This document shows positions 42,342 through 51,284 of a stretch of DNA of 64,000 nt, piece by piece. Source of the stretch: DASPSR01 sp035498715. GTDB lineage: Bacteria; Nitrospirota; UBA9217. A program made the position numbers and the translations under genes. The notes under the pieces were generated by a model, which saw only the letters and a list, made by a program, of their open reading frames with translations, was not told the DNA's origin and ran no database searches. Numbering within the stretch: position 1 is the first letter of the stretch; the number at the start of each line of letters is the position of its first letter. Location: the NCBI GenBank assembly GCA_035498715.1, contig DATJZV010000158.1, positions 1-64,000 of the forward strand. The letters are read 5' to 3'.

Positions 42342-43049
42342 TTATTTCTTTGATGCGCTGACGAGCGCCTTGAAGAGTTTCTTTGAATATTGGTCATTGG
42401 GTGTTTTTTCCGGGTGCCACTGTACTGCTACGAGAAAATTTTTTGATCTCGGCTCAAGCGCTTCAATGACGCCGTCGTGGGCGACCGCGGAGAGGTGGAG
42501 ACCTTTGCCTGGATTCTTCACGCTCTGGTGGTGAGCACTCCGCACGCGGATCCGGGAGGCACCCATGATGCGCGAGAGCAGGGTGCCCTCGAAGATGTCA
42601 ACGAAATGGAAAACCTTTTCTCCGGCGCGCGATGCGCTGTGTTTGATGGGGTCAGAGACCTGGAGCACTATGTCCTGGTAGAGCTTCCCGCCCAGGGCGA
42701 CGTTCACGAGCTGAGTGCCGTAGCAGATGGCGAGAACCGGTTTTCCTGATCTGGCCGCGGCTTTAAAGAGCGCAATTTCAAATGCGGTGCGTCCATCGGA
42801 AGAGATCATCATGCGCGCATCGGGTAGAGGCTTCTCTTTATAAAAGCGCGGATGGATGTCGTCACCGCCGGTGAAAACGAAGCCATCCAAGCGTTTAACG
42901 AGATCGGGAATGGATGACTCTATCCCGAGAATGGGCACCGGCATCCCGCCCGCCTGTAGCACGGCTTTCCCGTAGTCCTGGTCGAGAATGTTTAAGTTCC
43001 TAGCGGGTTGCACCTCCAGGTTCATCGTAACGCCGATCAACGGTTTCAT
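42342..43049 (-). CDS. Class I glutamine amidotransferase-like hydrolase (peptidase C26, PuuD-like)
   Basis: 235 residues. Nucleophile Cys lies in VLAICYGTQLVNVALGG (the family usually has GICRGxQ), and the His-Glu pair in VQWHPEKT; LDGFVFTGGDDIHP matches the PuuD/gamma-glutamyl-GABA hydrolase group. The enzyme should hydrolyse a gamma-glutamyl amide or peptide. It is directly upstream of an oligopeptide-binding protein gene (10 nt), so uptake and breakdown of a gamma-glutamyl peptide is a reasonable guess. The Tyr in place of Arg after the Cys is worth noting. Confidence 0.88.
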   Translation of the reverse strand: MKPLIGVTMNLEVQPARNLNILDQDYGKAVLQAGGMPVPILGIESSIPDLVKRLDGFVFTGGDDIHPRFYKEKPLPDARMMISSDGRTAFEIALFKAAARSGKPVLAICYGTQLVNVALGGKLYQDIVLQVSDPIKHSASRAGEKVFHFVDIFEGTLLSRIMGASRIRVRSAHHQSVKNPGKGLHLSAVAHDGVIEALEPRSKNFLVAVQWHPEKTPNDQYSKKLFKALVSASKK

Positions 43050-43092
43050 CTGCCCACCTCCCCGCGCGTCTATGGTATGTTTCCGTGAATAT

Positions 43093-43121
43093 CTTATAAC
43101 ACTTTTTGGGAGGAAAGTCAG
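43093..43121 (-). promoter_or_regulatory. Possible promoter of the amidotransferase gene
   Basis: On the minus strand CTGACT (43116-43121), 17 nt, TATAAG (43093-43098), about 44 nt before the ATG. Confidence 0.4.
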
Positions 43122-43233
43122 CGTGAGATTCTAATTTGAGATTTATTATCATCAAATTATAAATACTTATTACCTGCTCTTACAATTTTATGCATTGGCA
43201 GATCATTTCGTTACAACCAAAATTCATAACAGC

Positions 43234-44154
43234 TTAACGCACAAGCATCTCCAGGACAGCCTTCTGCGTATGGAGACGGTTCTCTGCCTGGTCGAAGATC
43301 ACGGACTGTGGCCCGTCGATTACTTCGGCAGATATCTCTTCTCCGCGATGCGCGGGCAAGCAGTGCATCACGAGCGCTCCCCTGGCTGCAGTCCCCATGA
43401 GTTTCGCATCGATCTGATATCCCTGGAACGCCTTGAGTCGCTTGGCATGTTCCGCTTCCTGACCCATGCTCGCCCAGACATCGGTGTATACGATGTCGGC
43501 ACTCCTAACAGCACGATAGGGGTCATTAGTAACATCGATAACCGTGCCTGTCTTGACTGCTTCGGTTTTGGCTTCGTTCACGAAGGCGATATCGAGCTCG
43601 TATCCCCGGGGGGTTGCGATCGAGAAATGGATCCCGGTTTTTACGCAAGCTTGGATAAGAGAATTTGCGACATTGTTCCCATCCCCTACGTACGCGAGCT
43701 TGAGCCCCTTCAAGGTGCGTTTTTTCTCCTGTATGGTGAAGAGATCGGCGAGGGCCTGGCAGGGGTGGTGGAGGTCGGTAAGACCGTTGATCACGGGTAT
43801 CGATGCGTGGTGCGCCAGTTCTTCTACCGTGGCTTGGGCGAACGTGCGGATCATAATGGCATCGAGGAAACGGGACAGGGTGCGCGCCGTGTCCGCGATG
43901 GGCTCTCCGCGGCCGATCTGGAGGTCATTTGATGACAGGAACAGCGCTTGGCCGCCGAGCTGGTACATGCCGACCTCGAACGACACCCGTGTCCGCGTCG
44001 ATGATTTCTCAAAGATCATGCCGAGGGATTTACCCTTTAGGGACTGGTGGGCTTTCCCCTGCTTCTGTTTCTTTTTTAGGGCTGTAGCACGTTTAAGGAT
44101 GGTTTTAATATCCTCTTGGGTAAGATCGAAAATTGTAAGTAGATCTTTTTTCAT
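43234..44154 (-). CDS. argF: Ornithine carbamoyltransferase
   Basis: 306 residues from ATG 44154, which has AGGAGAGG just upstream; the frame allows five more residues. Carbamoyl-phosphate loop SSTRTRVSFEVGMYQLGG, the HPCQALADL segment, VYTDVWASMGQE and the ornithine-binding HCLPAHRGEE are all present. It converts ornithine to citrulline in arginine synthesis. It lies downstream of argD on the same strand with an intervening hairpin terminator. Confidence 0.96.
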   Translation of the reverse strand: MKKDLLTIFDLTQEDIKTILKRATALKKKQKQGKAHQSLKGKSLGMIFEKSSTRTRVSFEVGMYQLGGQALFLSSNDLQIGRGEPIADTARTLSRFLDAIMIRTFAQATVEELAHHASIPVINGLTDLHHPCQALADLFTIQEKKRTLKGLKLAYVGDGNNVANSLIQACVKTGIHFSIATPRGYELDIAFVNEAKTEAVKTGTVIDVTNDPYRAVRSADIVYTDVWASMGQEAEHAKRLKAFQGYQIDAKLMGTAARGALVMHCLPAHRGEEISAEVIDGPQSVIFDQAENRLHTQKAVLEMLVR

Positions 44155-44291
44155 TGCCTCTCCTGTCAAAAAGAATGCCTTAAGATGAAACGACAGATGA
44201 ACGGGAAAAAACGGATACAGGGAGCCGAGACATCAGCTGCGTTTATCTATGGTCACAGGGTCACTCGTTGTACGGGCCCTCTAAAAGTAAG

Positions 44292-44312
44292 AGGCGGCTG
44301 TACAAGCCGCCT
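44292..44312 (-). terminator. Hairpin between argD and argF
   Basis: AGGCGGCT (44292-44299) and AGCCGCCT (44305-44312) form a perfect 8-bp stem with 5-nt loop. On the minus strand it is followed by CTTACTTTT and on the plus strand by TTAATTAATT, so it is a moderate terminator or attenuator for argD. Confidence 0.55.
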
Positions 44313-44339
44313 TTAATTAATTACCAGCTGTAATGAATG

Positions 44340-45533
44340 TCAGCGTTTTGCGAATATGCCGTCGAGAGCGCTGATGAGCCGGTCGATCTCTTCTTCGGTG
44401 ATGATGAGCGGTGGCATGAAACGCAGAACGTTTCCTACAGTGCAGTTGATCAGGAAACCTTCCCTGAGACAGGCGGTGACGATGTCCTTGCCCTCGAAAT
44501 CGAGTTCCATTCCGAGGAGGAGGCCCTTGCCGCGTACGTCCTTCACGAAACCATATTTACTCCTGAGATCATCAAGACCCCCCAGAAAATGCCTGCTGAG
44601 TTCCTCGACGGCCTGGATGATGATATTGTCTTCAAGCAGCGCCTCAAGGGACGCAATGGCTGCAGCACAGGTTAACGGGTTGCCGCCGAAGGTGGATCCG
44701 TGCGATCCCGGTGTGAATGCCTGGGCAGCCTTGTCTGTGGCTAGGAGCGCGCCGATCGTCATGCCCGCGCCGAGACCTTTGGCGAGTGCCACCACATCCG
44801 GCTTTATGCCGGTGTGCTCGTAGGCGAAAAGTTTTCCGGTGCGGCCCATGCCGGTCTGTATCTCGTCAAGCATAAGGAGTATGTTGCTCCGATCACAGAT
44901 TTCTCGAAGTGCTTCCAGATATCCGTCGGACGGCACGTTTACTCCGCCCTCGCCCTGTACGGGCTCGACGAGCACGGCACAGGTCCGGTCGGTGATTGCA
45001 CGCGTAACGGCGCCACTATCGTTGAAGGGCACATACGTGAATCCGGGGACCAGTGGCTCGAACGATGCGTGAAACTTCTCTTGGGCCGTGGCGGCCAAAG
45101 CCCCCATGGTACGGCCATGGAACGAGCCGCGCATGGTGATAATTTCGTGCCGGTCTTGGTGCAGAACCTCACGGCTGTATCTCCGTGCCAGCTTGATGGC
45201 TGCCTCGATAGCTTCGGTTCCTGAGTTGCAGAAGAAAGATTTGTCCGCGAACGAGTGCTTTGCAAGCATCTTCGCGAGATTGATTTGTGGTTCGTTATGG
45301 TAGTGGTTCGACACATGCATGAGACGCTGCGCCTGCTTCTGGAGCGCAACGACAACACGGGGATGGCAGTGTCCCAAGTTAGTTGTGGCCACGCCCGCGA
45401 CAAAGTCGAGATACTCTCTGCCGTCGGAGTCGTAAACCTTCATACCCCGGCCCTTTACGAGCACGATTGGCTGCCGACTATAGGTGTTCATGATATATTT
45501 GTGTGAATCCGTTATGATGTCGCTCGTAATCAT
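44340..45533 (-). CDS. argD: Acetylornithine aminotransferase
   Basis: 397 residues from ATG 45533 (the frame allows 12 more). A class III PLP aminotransferase: FVAGVATTNLGHCHPRV, FCNSGTEAIEAAIKLAR, RGSFHGRTMGALAAT, the PLP Asp in LMLDEIQTGMGRTG, the Schiff-base Lys in VVALAKGLGAGMTIGA, and HGSTFGGNPL. It makes N-acetylornithine in arginine synthesis and may serve as succinyldiaminopimelate aminotransferase. A 14-bp tandem repeat lies just upstream and may be regulatory. Confidence 0.95.
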   Translation of the reverse strand: MITSDIITDSHKYIMNTYSRQPIVLVKGRGMKVYDSDGREYLDFVAGVATTNLGHCHPRVVVALQKQAQRLMHVSNHYHNEPQINLAKMLAKHSFADKSFFCNSGTEAIEAAIKLARRYSREVLHQDRHEIITMRGSFHGRTMGALAATAQEKFHASFEPLVPGFTYVPFNDSGAVTRAITDRTCAVLVEPVQGEGGVNVPSDGYLEALREICDRSNILLMLDEIQTGMGRTGKLFAYEHTGIKPDVVALAKGLGAGMTIGALLATDKAAQAFTPGSHGSTFGGNPLTCAAAIASLEALLEDNIIIQAVEELSRHFLGGLDDLRSKYGFVKDVRGKGLLLGMELDFEGKDIVTACLREGFLINCTVGNVLRFMPPLIITEEEIDRLISALDGIFAKR

Positions 45534-45571
45534 GCCGTCAAACCTAGCACAAACAGATTGAAAAATCAAAC

Positions 45572-45599
45572 TTAAAATGGTTTCCTTAAAATGGTTTCC
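45572..45599. repeat. Tandem 14-bp direct repeat upstream of argD
   Basis: TTAAAATGGTTTCC occurs twice in perfect head-to-tail order (45572-45585 and 45586-45599). It lies 39 bp before the argD start in the gap shared with the divergent alaC operon; it could be an operator or a chance duplication. It does not look like an ARG box. Confidence 0.6.
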
Positions 45600-45685
45600 C
45601 GTAAAATAAAAGGGTGATTACCCTATGAAATTCTCTTTTTGATGAATGGGAGATCATATCTTTGCTGTTCGGAGAGTGTTTTTTA

Positions 45686-45714
45686 TTGACAAAATTTGGA
45701 TACTGTTTTATTAT
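45686..45714 (+). promoter_or_regulatory. alaC: Promoter of the alaC-hom operon
   Basis: TTGACA (45686-45691), 17 nt, TATTAT (45709-45714). The start would be near 45721, 58 nt ahead of the alaC ATG. Confidence 0.7.
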
Positions 45715-45778
45715 CAATTTTATTCTTTAAATTTAAGCGGTTAGATGCTGAAAACTTTGAAAAAAGAAAGGGATAGCA

Positions 45779-46954
45779 ATGCCTGAGCGTTTCGCCAGGA
45801 TCAAGAGGCTACCACCCTATGTTTTCGCAATCGTCAACGCCATGAAGATCGAGGCGCGCAGGCGAGGAGAGGACATCATCGATCTCGGTATGGGCAATCC
45901 TGATCAAGGCACGCCTCAGCATATAGTTGACAAATTGATCGAGGCAGCCCAGAACCCCAAAAACCACCGCTATTCAGCGTCCAAGGGAATCACGAAGCTT
46001 CGCACAGCACTCTGCGATTGGTACAGACGGCGCTATGACGTTGACCTCGACCCCGAGACCGAGGCCGTGGTAACAATCGGTTCTAAGGAAGGTCTGTCCC
46101 ATTTGGCCCTGGCCACGATTGAACCCGGTGACGTTGTACTGACCACCACCCCGGCCTATCCAATCCATCCATACAGTGTGATCATCGCGGGCGGCGAAGT
46201 GCGGTCCATACCCCTCAGGAAAGACAGCGATTTTTTCGCCGACATGCAGGAGGCGTTCAAGAACACCTGGCCCCGACCCAAGATGCTGATCATCAATTTC
46301 CCGAACAACCCGACCACAGCGGTCGTGGATGTGGCGTTCTTTCAGAAGATAGCGGATTTTGCCCGTGAGAATGATGTCATGGTAGTTCATGACCTGGCCT
46401 ATGCGGACCTGAACTTCGACGGCTACCGTGCGCCGAGTTTCCTGCAGGCCAGGGGCGCGAAAGAAGTGGGTGTCGAGTTTTACAGCCTGACCAAGAGCTA
46501 CAACATGGCCGGTTGGCGCGTGGGGTTCTGTGCGGGGAACAAAGATGCGGTGGGCGCCCTCATTAAGATCAAGAGCTACCTCGACTACGGCATGTTCCAG
46601 CCTATACAGATCGCGTCCATCATCGCTCTGAACGGGCCGCAGGAGTGCGTAAAAGAAATCACCGATACATATCAATCCCGCCGGGACGTGCTCATAGATG
46701 GACTGAATAAGGCGGGTTGGAGCATTGAGAGACCTAAGGCGACCATGTTCGTCTGGGCTGAGATTCCTGAGCCCTTCAAGAGGATCGGATCGCTCGAGTT
46801 TGCGAAGCTGCTCATCAAAGAGGCCAAGGTGGCGGTCTCACCGGGCATCGGCTTCGGTGAATACGGCGACGGATATGTAAGATTCGCCCTGGTGGAGAAC
46901 GAGCATCGTATCCGCCAGGCCGTAAAGGGCATTAAACAAGCAATCCAGAAATAG
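45779..46954 (+). CDS. alaC: Class I PLP aminotransferase, AlaC-like
   Basis: 391 residues. N-terminus RFARIKRLPPYVFAIVNAMK and RRGEDIIDLGMGNPDQ closely follow AlaC, the glutamate-pyruvate aminotransferase. PLP features: NFPNNPTTA, the Asp in VVHDLAYADLNFDGY, and the Schiff-base Lys in SLTKSYNMAGWRVGF. It probably makes alanine (or transaminates another small 2-oxo acid). AAAGGGA precedes the ATG. As first gene of a cluster for aspartate-family synthesis it may alternatively work on a 2-oxo acid of that pathway. Confidence 0.9.
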   Translation: MPERFARIKRLPPYVFAIVNAMKIEARRRGEDIIDLGMGNPDQGTPQHIVDKLIEAAQNPKNHRYSASKGITKLRTALCDWYRRRYDVDLDPETEAVVTIGSKEGLSHLALATIEPGDVVLTTTPAYPIHPYSVIIAGGEVRSIPLRKDSDFFADMQEAFKNTWPRPKMLIINFPNNPTTAVVDVAFFQKIADFARENDVMVVHDLAYADLNFDGYRAPSFLQARGAKEVGVEFYSLTKSYNMAGWRVGFCAGNKDAVGALIKIKSYLDYGMFQPIQIASIIALNGPQECVKEITDTYQSRRDVLIDGLNKAGWSIERPKATMFVWAEIPEPFKRIGSLEFAKLLIKEAKVAVSPGIGFGEYGDGYVRFALVENEHRIRQAVKGIKQAIQK

Positions 46955-47049
46955 GGCTAAGGGTCGAGTAGCAGGAGATCCAGGGAGTAGAACAGAATCC
47001 ACCTTTGGACCCGGCACGTTGACCCGTGACTGTTAGAGGGCGAAGAGAC

Positions 47050-48366
47050 ATGGCATCAAGAAAATCGATCACTGTAGGTATCATCGGCTTCGGCACGGTA
47101 GGAGCTGGCACGGCCCGCATTCTCATAGAGAATGCTGAAATAATCCGGAGAAGGCTTGGCTCGGCGGTAACGCTTAAGAAGATAGCCGATCTGGATGTCA
47201 AACGTGATCGGGGCATTCCGCTCAAGGGTGTTCAGCTTACGACCAATGCGCAGGAAGTCCTGACCGATCCGGAGATCGACATCGTGGTTGAACTCATAGG
47301 CGGGTACAAGCCTGCAAAAGAATTCATCCTCGAGGCGATCAGGAACAAGAAACACGTGGTGACCGCAAACAAGGCTCTCCTGGCAGTGCACGGGGAGGAG
47401 ATCTATGCCGCCGCGGAAAAATCAGGAACGTCGGTCGGATTCGAGGCATCGGTGGCAGGGGGCATCCCCATTCTTGCGGCCATCAGGAATGGTCTGGCCG
47501 CTAATAATATCAAGTCAATAAACGGTATTGTGAATGGCACCTGCAACTATATCCTGACGCTCATGACGAACGCTGGCAGGAAGTTTGAGGAGGTTCTGAA
47601 AGAGGCGCAGGCAATGGGCTACGCCGAAGCGGACCCTACGTTCGATATCGAGGGGATCGACTCTGCACACAAGCTCGCGATCCTGACTATGCTAACATAC
47701 GGAACACCGGTGAAGTTCGAGGAGATCTACACGGAAGGGATCTCCAAGATCTTGCCGCTGGACATCGATTTCGCCAAAGATCTCGGCTACAAGATCAAGC
47801 TCCTCGCGATAACCAAGATGGTGGACGGCGAGATCGAGGCGCGGGTGCACCCGACGATGCTTCCCGAGGAGTACCCCATTGCTACAGTGGATGGTGTTTA
47901 CAATGCGCTTTCAGTTGTCGGTGATGCCGTCGGGTCGACGATGTTTTACGGGAGGGGAGCGGGAGATATGCCGACCGGAAGCGCTGTGGTGAGCGATATC
48001 ATGGACATCGGAAGGGACATTCTGTCCGGGTGCGCTAACCGGTCACCAGTGGCAGCGTTCCGGGAGCGTTCAACGCTAAAGATCAGGAAGATGGATGACA
48101 TCACGTCGTGCTATTATCTCCGGTTCTCGGCGATTGACAGACCGGGCGTGATGTCTCGCATCTCCGGGGTGCTCGGCAAGAATAATATCAGCATCTCTTC
48201 CGTGATCCAAAAGGGGCGGAAGGCGGCCGAAGCTGTGCCGGTCGTGATGATGACGCACGAAGCGGTTGAGCGGGATGTTCGCAGTGCCCTCGACGAAATA
48301 AATAGGATGGACTGTGTTGCCGGACCGACGATGGTCATCAGAGTGGAGGAGGGCAAACAGGGGTAA
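47050..48366 (+). CDS. hom: Homoserine dehydrogenase with ACT domain
   Basis: 438 residues. NAD(P)-binding GIIGFGTVGAGTARIL, then VTANKALLAVHG, the family signature GIVNGTCNYILT, EADPTFDIEGIDSAHKLAIL with the catalytic Asp/Lys region, and a C-terminal ACT domain (about 350-425; FSAIDRPGVMSRISGVL) for threonine feedback. It reduces aspartate semialdehyde to homoserine, the branch point to threonine and methionine. An upstream GTG at 47026 is possible; ATG 47050 has GAGGG 9 nt away. Confidence 0.96.
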   Translation: MASRKSITVGIIGFGTVGAGTARILIENAEIIRRRLGSAVTLKKIADLDVKRDRGIPLKGVQLTTNAQEVLTDPEIDIVVELIGGYKPAKEFILEAIRNKKHVVTANKALLAVHGEEIYAAAEKSGTSVGFEASVAGGIPILAAIRNGLAANNIKSINGIVNGTCNYILTLMTNAGRKFEEVLKEAQAMGYAEADPTFDIEGIDSAHKLAILTMLTYGTPVKFEEIYTEGISKILPLDIDFAKDLGYKIKLLAITKMVDGEIEARVHPTMLPEEYPIATVDGVYNALSVVGDAVGSTMFYGRGAGDMPTGSAVVSDIMDIGRDILSGCANRSPVAAFRERSTLKIRKMDDITSCYYLRFSAIDRPGVMSRISGVLGKNNISISSVIQKGRKAAEAVPVVMMTHEAVERDVRSALDEINRMDCVAGPTMVIRVEEGKQG

Positions 48367-48443
48367 TTTCCCCGGCTTTTTGATTACGGGATGCAGAATG
48401 ATAAAAGAAAATCAGTAAACCGAAATCCGCAATGGAGGTAATG

Positions 48444-48704
48444 ATGGCCGACGAAATCAAGGTTGATAAGACACTGGATATAAAAGGTCAAGTCTGCCCC
48501 TATACCTTCGTCCGATCGAAGCTGGCAATTGAGAAGATGAACCTCGGCGAGGTGCTTGAGATCATCACAGATCACAGACCTGCGTCGGAAAATGTTCCAA
48601 AGAGCATGGAGAACGAGGGTCAAAAGGTTTTGAAGATCGAGCAAACGAGCGAAAAAGAGTGGCATATCTTTGTCAGAAAGGACAGAGAGAAGAAGAAAAC
48701 GTGA
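48444..48704 (+). CDS. TusA/SirA-family sulfur-relay protein (CPYT variant)
   Basis: 86 residues. It starts LDIKGQVCPYTFVRSKLAIE; the sulfur-carrying Cys is in CPYT, where classical TusA has CPxP. The rest fits the two-layer TusA fold (LEIITDHRPASENVPKS, then WHIFVRK). TusA proteins take persulfide sulfur and pass it on. Three ATGs lie close together; the one at 48444 has GGAGG at normal distance. It follows hom by 77 nt and precedes an E1-like adenylyltransferase, a JAMM peptidase and a sulfur carrier, so it likely feeds sulfur into that module. Confidence 0.85.
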   Translation: MADEIKVDKTLDIKGQVCPYTFVRSKLAIEKMNLGEVLEIITDHRPASENVPKSMENEGQKVLKIEQTSEKEWHIFVRKDREKKKT

Positions 48705-48781
48705 AATGTAAGACGTGAGAACCATGGCAAAGAGATTCTACTTCTCACGCTTAACGTCGAGCACTTTATGGTGGTTTAACA

Positions 48782-49585
48782 ATGGAATTTACAGAAGACC
48801 AGATACTCCGCTACAGCAGGCACATCCTGCTCCCTGAGGTCGGGGGAGACGGTCAGGAAAAGATCCTGAACGCCAAAGTTGTGCTCGTTGGCGCTGGCGG
48901 TCTCGGTTCGCCGGTGGGATACTATCTTGCGGCCGCAGGCGTGGGCACGATCGGCGTGATTGACAATGACCGCGTTGAGATGTCCAATCTCCAGCGCCAG
49001 ATCGCGCACAACACGAGCCGAATCGGGGTGGACAAAGCTGATTCGGCAAAGCAGACGTATGAGACCCTGAACCATGATGTGAAGGTGGTGACACACAAGG
49101 AGCGTCTCACCTCCAAGAACATCATGCAGATCATTCGCGATTATGATATCGTTGTGGACGGGAGCGACAACTTTCCCACACGATATCTTGTGAACGACGC
49201 TTGCGTCATGCTCAAGAAAACGCTCGTGAGCGCGGCGGTGTTCCGTTTCGAAGGCCAGGTGATGACCATTTTCCCGGGCGAAGGGCCGTGCTATCGCTGC
49301 CTGTTCGAGGTTCCGCCGCCGCCGGGCATGGTGCCGTCATGCCAGGAAGCCGGCATACTGGGCGTGGTAACCGGCGTGATCGGTACCATCCAGGCGACCG
49401 AGGTAATCAAGGCTATTCTAGGCATCGGGCATCCCCTTAAAGGGAGGCTTCTTCTGTGGAATGCGCTCGACATGAGCTTCCGTACGGTAAAGGTTCCCCG
49501 GAACCGTGAGTGTCCAGTCTGCGGTGAGCATCCAACGATAAAAGAGCTTATCGATTACGAGCTGTTTTGCTCAATGAACCATTGA
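48782..49585 (+). CDS. MoeB/ThiF/HesA-type E1-like adenylyltransferase
   Basis: 267 residues. Rossmann ATP site VVLVGAGGLGSPVGYYLAAAG, DNDRVEMSNLQRQI, the catalytic Asp in VVDGSDNFPTRYLVND, and a zinc site made by CYRCLF and CPVCGEH. These enzymes adenylylate the Gly-Gly terminus of a ubiquitin-fold sulfur carrier. The partner is most likely the CysO-like protein at 51386 after tail removal, and possibly ThiS at 22176, since no other E1-like gene is in the window. It resembles the HcyF partner of thiocarboxylate-dependent homocysteine synthesis. The exact carrier is not proven by sequence. Confidence 0.93.
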   Translation: MEFTEDQILRYSRHILLPEVGGDGQEKILNAKVVLVGAGGLGSPVGYYLAAAGVGTIGVIDNDRVEMSNLQRQIAHNTSRIGVDKADSAKQTYETLNHDVKVVTHKERLTSKNIMQIIRDYDIVVDGSDNFPTRYLVNDACVMLKKTLVSAAVFRFEGQVMTIFPGEGPCYRCLFEVPPPPGMVPSCQEAGILGVVTGVIGTIQATEVIKAILGIGHPLKGRLLLWNALDMSFRTVKVPRNRECPVCGEHPTIKELIDYELFCSMNH

Positions 49586-49625
49586 AGGCACTGTCAAGAG
49601 ACAAGAGACGAGGGCATCTTTCCAG

Positions 49626-50033
49626 TTGCTGACGATAAAAAAGACCGATCTCGAGAGTATTTATGAGCATTGCAATAGCGTGTATCCCAATGAAGCATGC
49701 GGGATCCTTGCCGGCAGGGATAACAAGGTCCAAAAAGTTTATTCGCTCGTGAGTGAAATACCGAGTCCGGCATTTTATCAAATTGACTCGAAAGAGCACT
49801 TCCGGGTAATTCGGGAGATGCGGGAAGCGGGAATAGATTTGGTTAGCATCTATCATTCGCATCCTGGCGGCCCGCCATTCCCGTCCTCAACCGATGTGGA
49901 TTTGGCGTACTACCCGGAAGCAGTGTATGTGATCGTTTCGCTCATGGATAGACAGAATCCGGTCGCAAAAGGGTATAACATCATTAAAGGGGAAATTACG
50001 GAAGTTCCCTTGAGCATTATTCCGGAGGAATAA
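49626..50033 (+). CDS. JAMM/MPN metallopeptidase, Mec+-like
   Basis: 135 residues. The zinc site is complete: Glu in NEACGILAG, then IYHSHPGGPPFPSSTDVDL, i.e. HxHx(n)SxxD. Overall it follows Mec+ of mycobacteria (AFYQIDSKEHFRVI, YVIVSLMD), which frees cysteine from the CysO carrier, and HcyD, which trims or releases the homocysteine carrier. The start appears to be TTG, 11 nt after GAGGG; there is no other start codon nearby. It is 6 nt upstream of the thrC-family gene, so the two are coupled. Role predicted: remove the Thr-Arg tail of the carrier and/or release the amino acid product. Confidence 0.9.
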   Translation: MLTIKKTDLESIYEHCNSVYPNEACGILAGRDNKVQKVYSLVSEIPSPAFYQIDSKEHFRVIREMREAGIDLVSIYHSHPGGPPFPSSTDVDLAYYPEAVYVIVSLMDRQNPVAKGYNIIKGEITEVPLSIIPEE

Positions 50034-50039
50034 TCGCAG

Positions 50040-51272
50040 ATGACATATGTTAAGGGGTTGCGGTGCGTAGAGTGCGGCAGGGAGTACAAAGTTGACCCCG
50101 CTTACGTATGCGAATTCTGTTTCGGGCCGCTCGAAGTCACGTATGACTACGAGAGGATCAAGAAGGACATGACGAAGCAGAAGGTCGAGTCAAGGCCGCA
50201 CCATATGTGGCGTTACCGCGAGCTCCTGCCGATCGACGGTGACCCGGTCACGGGCTTTGACACCGGCTTTACTCCGCTCATGAAAGCCCAGAACCTGGCC
50301 AAGGCATGGGGTGTGAAGGAGATATACTTCAAGGACGACTCCGTGAACCATCCGACCCTTTCGTTCAAAGACCGGGTGGTGGCCGTGGCTATCACGAAGG
50401 CAAAGGAGTTCGGATTCGATACGGTGGCATGCGCATCGACAGGCAACCTTGCCAACTCCGTGGCAGCGCAGGCCGCGCGGGCGGGCATGAAGCGGTTTAT
50501 ATTCACGCCGGCCGACCTTGAGCTTTCTAAGACCATTAATTCGCTCGTTTACCAGCCGAATCTGGTGACAGTGGATGGGAATTACGACGAGGTGAACCGC
50601 CTTTGCTCAGAGGTCGCGAACAAGTATCCATGGGCCTTTGTGAACATCAATATCCGGCCGTTCTATGGCGAGGGCTCGAAATCCTTGGGATTCGAGATCG
50701 CCGAGCAGCTCGGGTGGAAGACGCCGCACAACATTGTGGTGCCCAACGCCAGCGGTTCGCTCATGACCAAGATTTGGAAGGCTTTTAAGGAGCTAGAGAA
50801 GATCGGTCTTGTCCCACCGGTGAAAACCAGGGTGTTCGCGGCACAGGCCACAGGTTGCAATCCGATCGCTGCGGCGATCAAGGATGGGAGCGACATCGTT
50901 AAGCCGGTTAAGCCGAAGACAATAGCCAAGTCCCTTGCGATCGGGAACCCAGCTGACGGATACTATGCGGTAAAGGTCACGAGGGATACGGGCGGGTTCG
51001 GAGCGGATTCGTCGGACCAGGAGATCGTGGATGCGATCAAGCTTCTTGCCGAGACCGAAGGCGTGTTTGCCGAGACGGCAGGCGGTGTGACCGTATCAGC
51101 GGCCAAAAAACTCATCGATGCAGGTAAGATACCGAAGGACGAGACACTCGTCATCTGCATCACCGGCAACGGACTTAAGACTACCGAGGCAGTCATTGAC
51201 CATCTCAAGCGGCCGACTCCGATCAAGCCGAATATCGACTCTTTCGAGAAACTGCTGAAGAAAATCAGTTAA
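50040..51272 (+). CDS. thrC: Threonine synthase-family PLP enzyme
   Basis: 410 residues. An N-terminal zinc-ribbon-like part (CVECGREYKVDPAYVCEFCF) is followed by the fold-type II PLP domain: the Schiff-base Lys in HPTLSFKDRVV, the substrate loop CASTGNLANSVAAQAARAG, the glycine loop NASGSLM and CITGNGLKTTEA. Threonine synthases make threonine from O-phosphohomoserine. Here the loop reads TGNLANS rather than the common TGNT. The gene stands between a Mec+-like peptidase and a CysO-like carrier, where mycobacteria have the cysteine synthase CysM, so a sulfur-transfer activity is also possible. Threonine synthase is the default call. Confidence 0.85.
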   Translation: MTYVKGLRCVECGREYKVDPAYVCEFCFGPLEVTYDYERIKKDMTKQKVESRPHHMWRYRELLPIDGDPVTGFDTGFTPLMKAQNLAKAWGVKEIYFKDDSVNHPTLSFKDRVVAVAITKAKEFGFDTVACASTGNLANSVAAQAARAGMKRFIFTPADLELSKTINSLVYQPNLVTVDGNYDEVNRLCSEVANKYPWAFVNINIRPFYGEGSKSLGFEIAEQLGWKTPHNIVVPNASGSLMTKIWKAFKELEKIGLVPPVKTRVFAAQATGCNPIAAAIKDGSDIVKPVKPKTIAKSLAIGNPADGYYAVKVTRDTGGFGADSSDQEIVDAIKLLAETEGVFAETAGGVTVSAAKKLIDAGKIPKDETLVICITGNGLKTTEAVIDHLKRPTPIKPNIDSFEKLLKKIS

Positions 51273-51284
51273 TTTGGTAACAGA

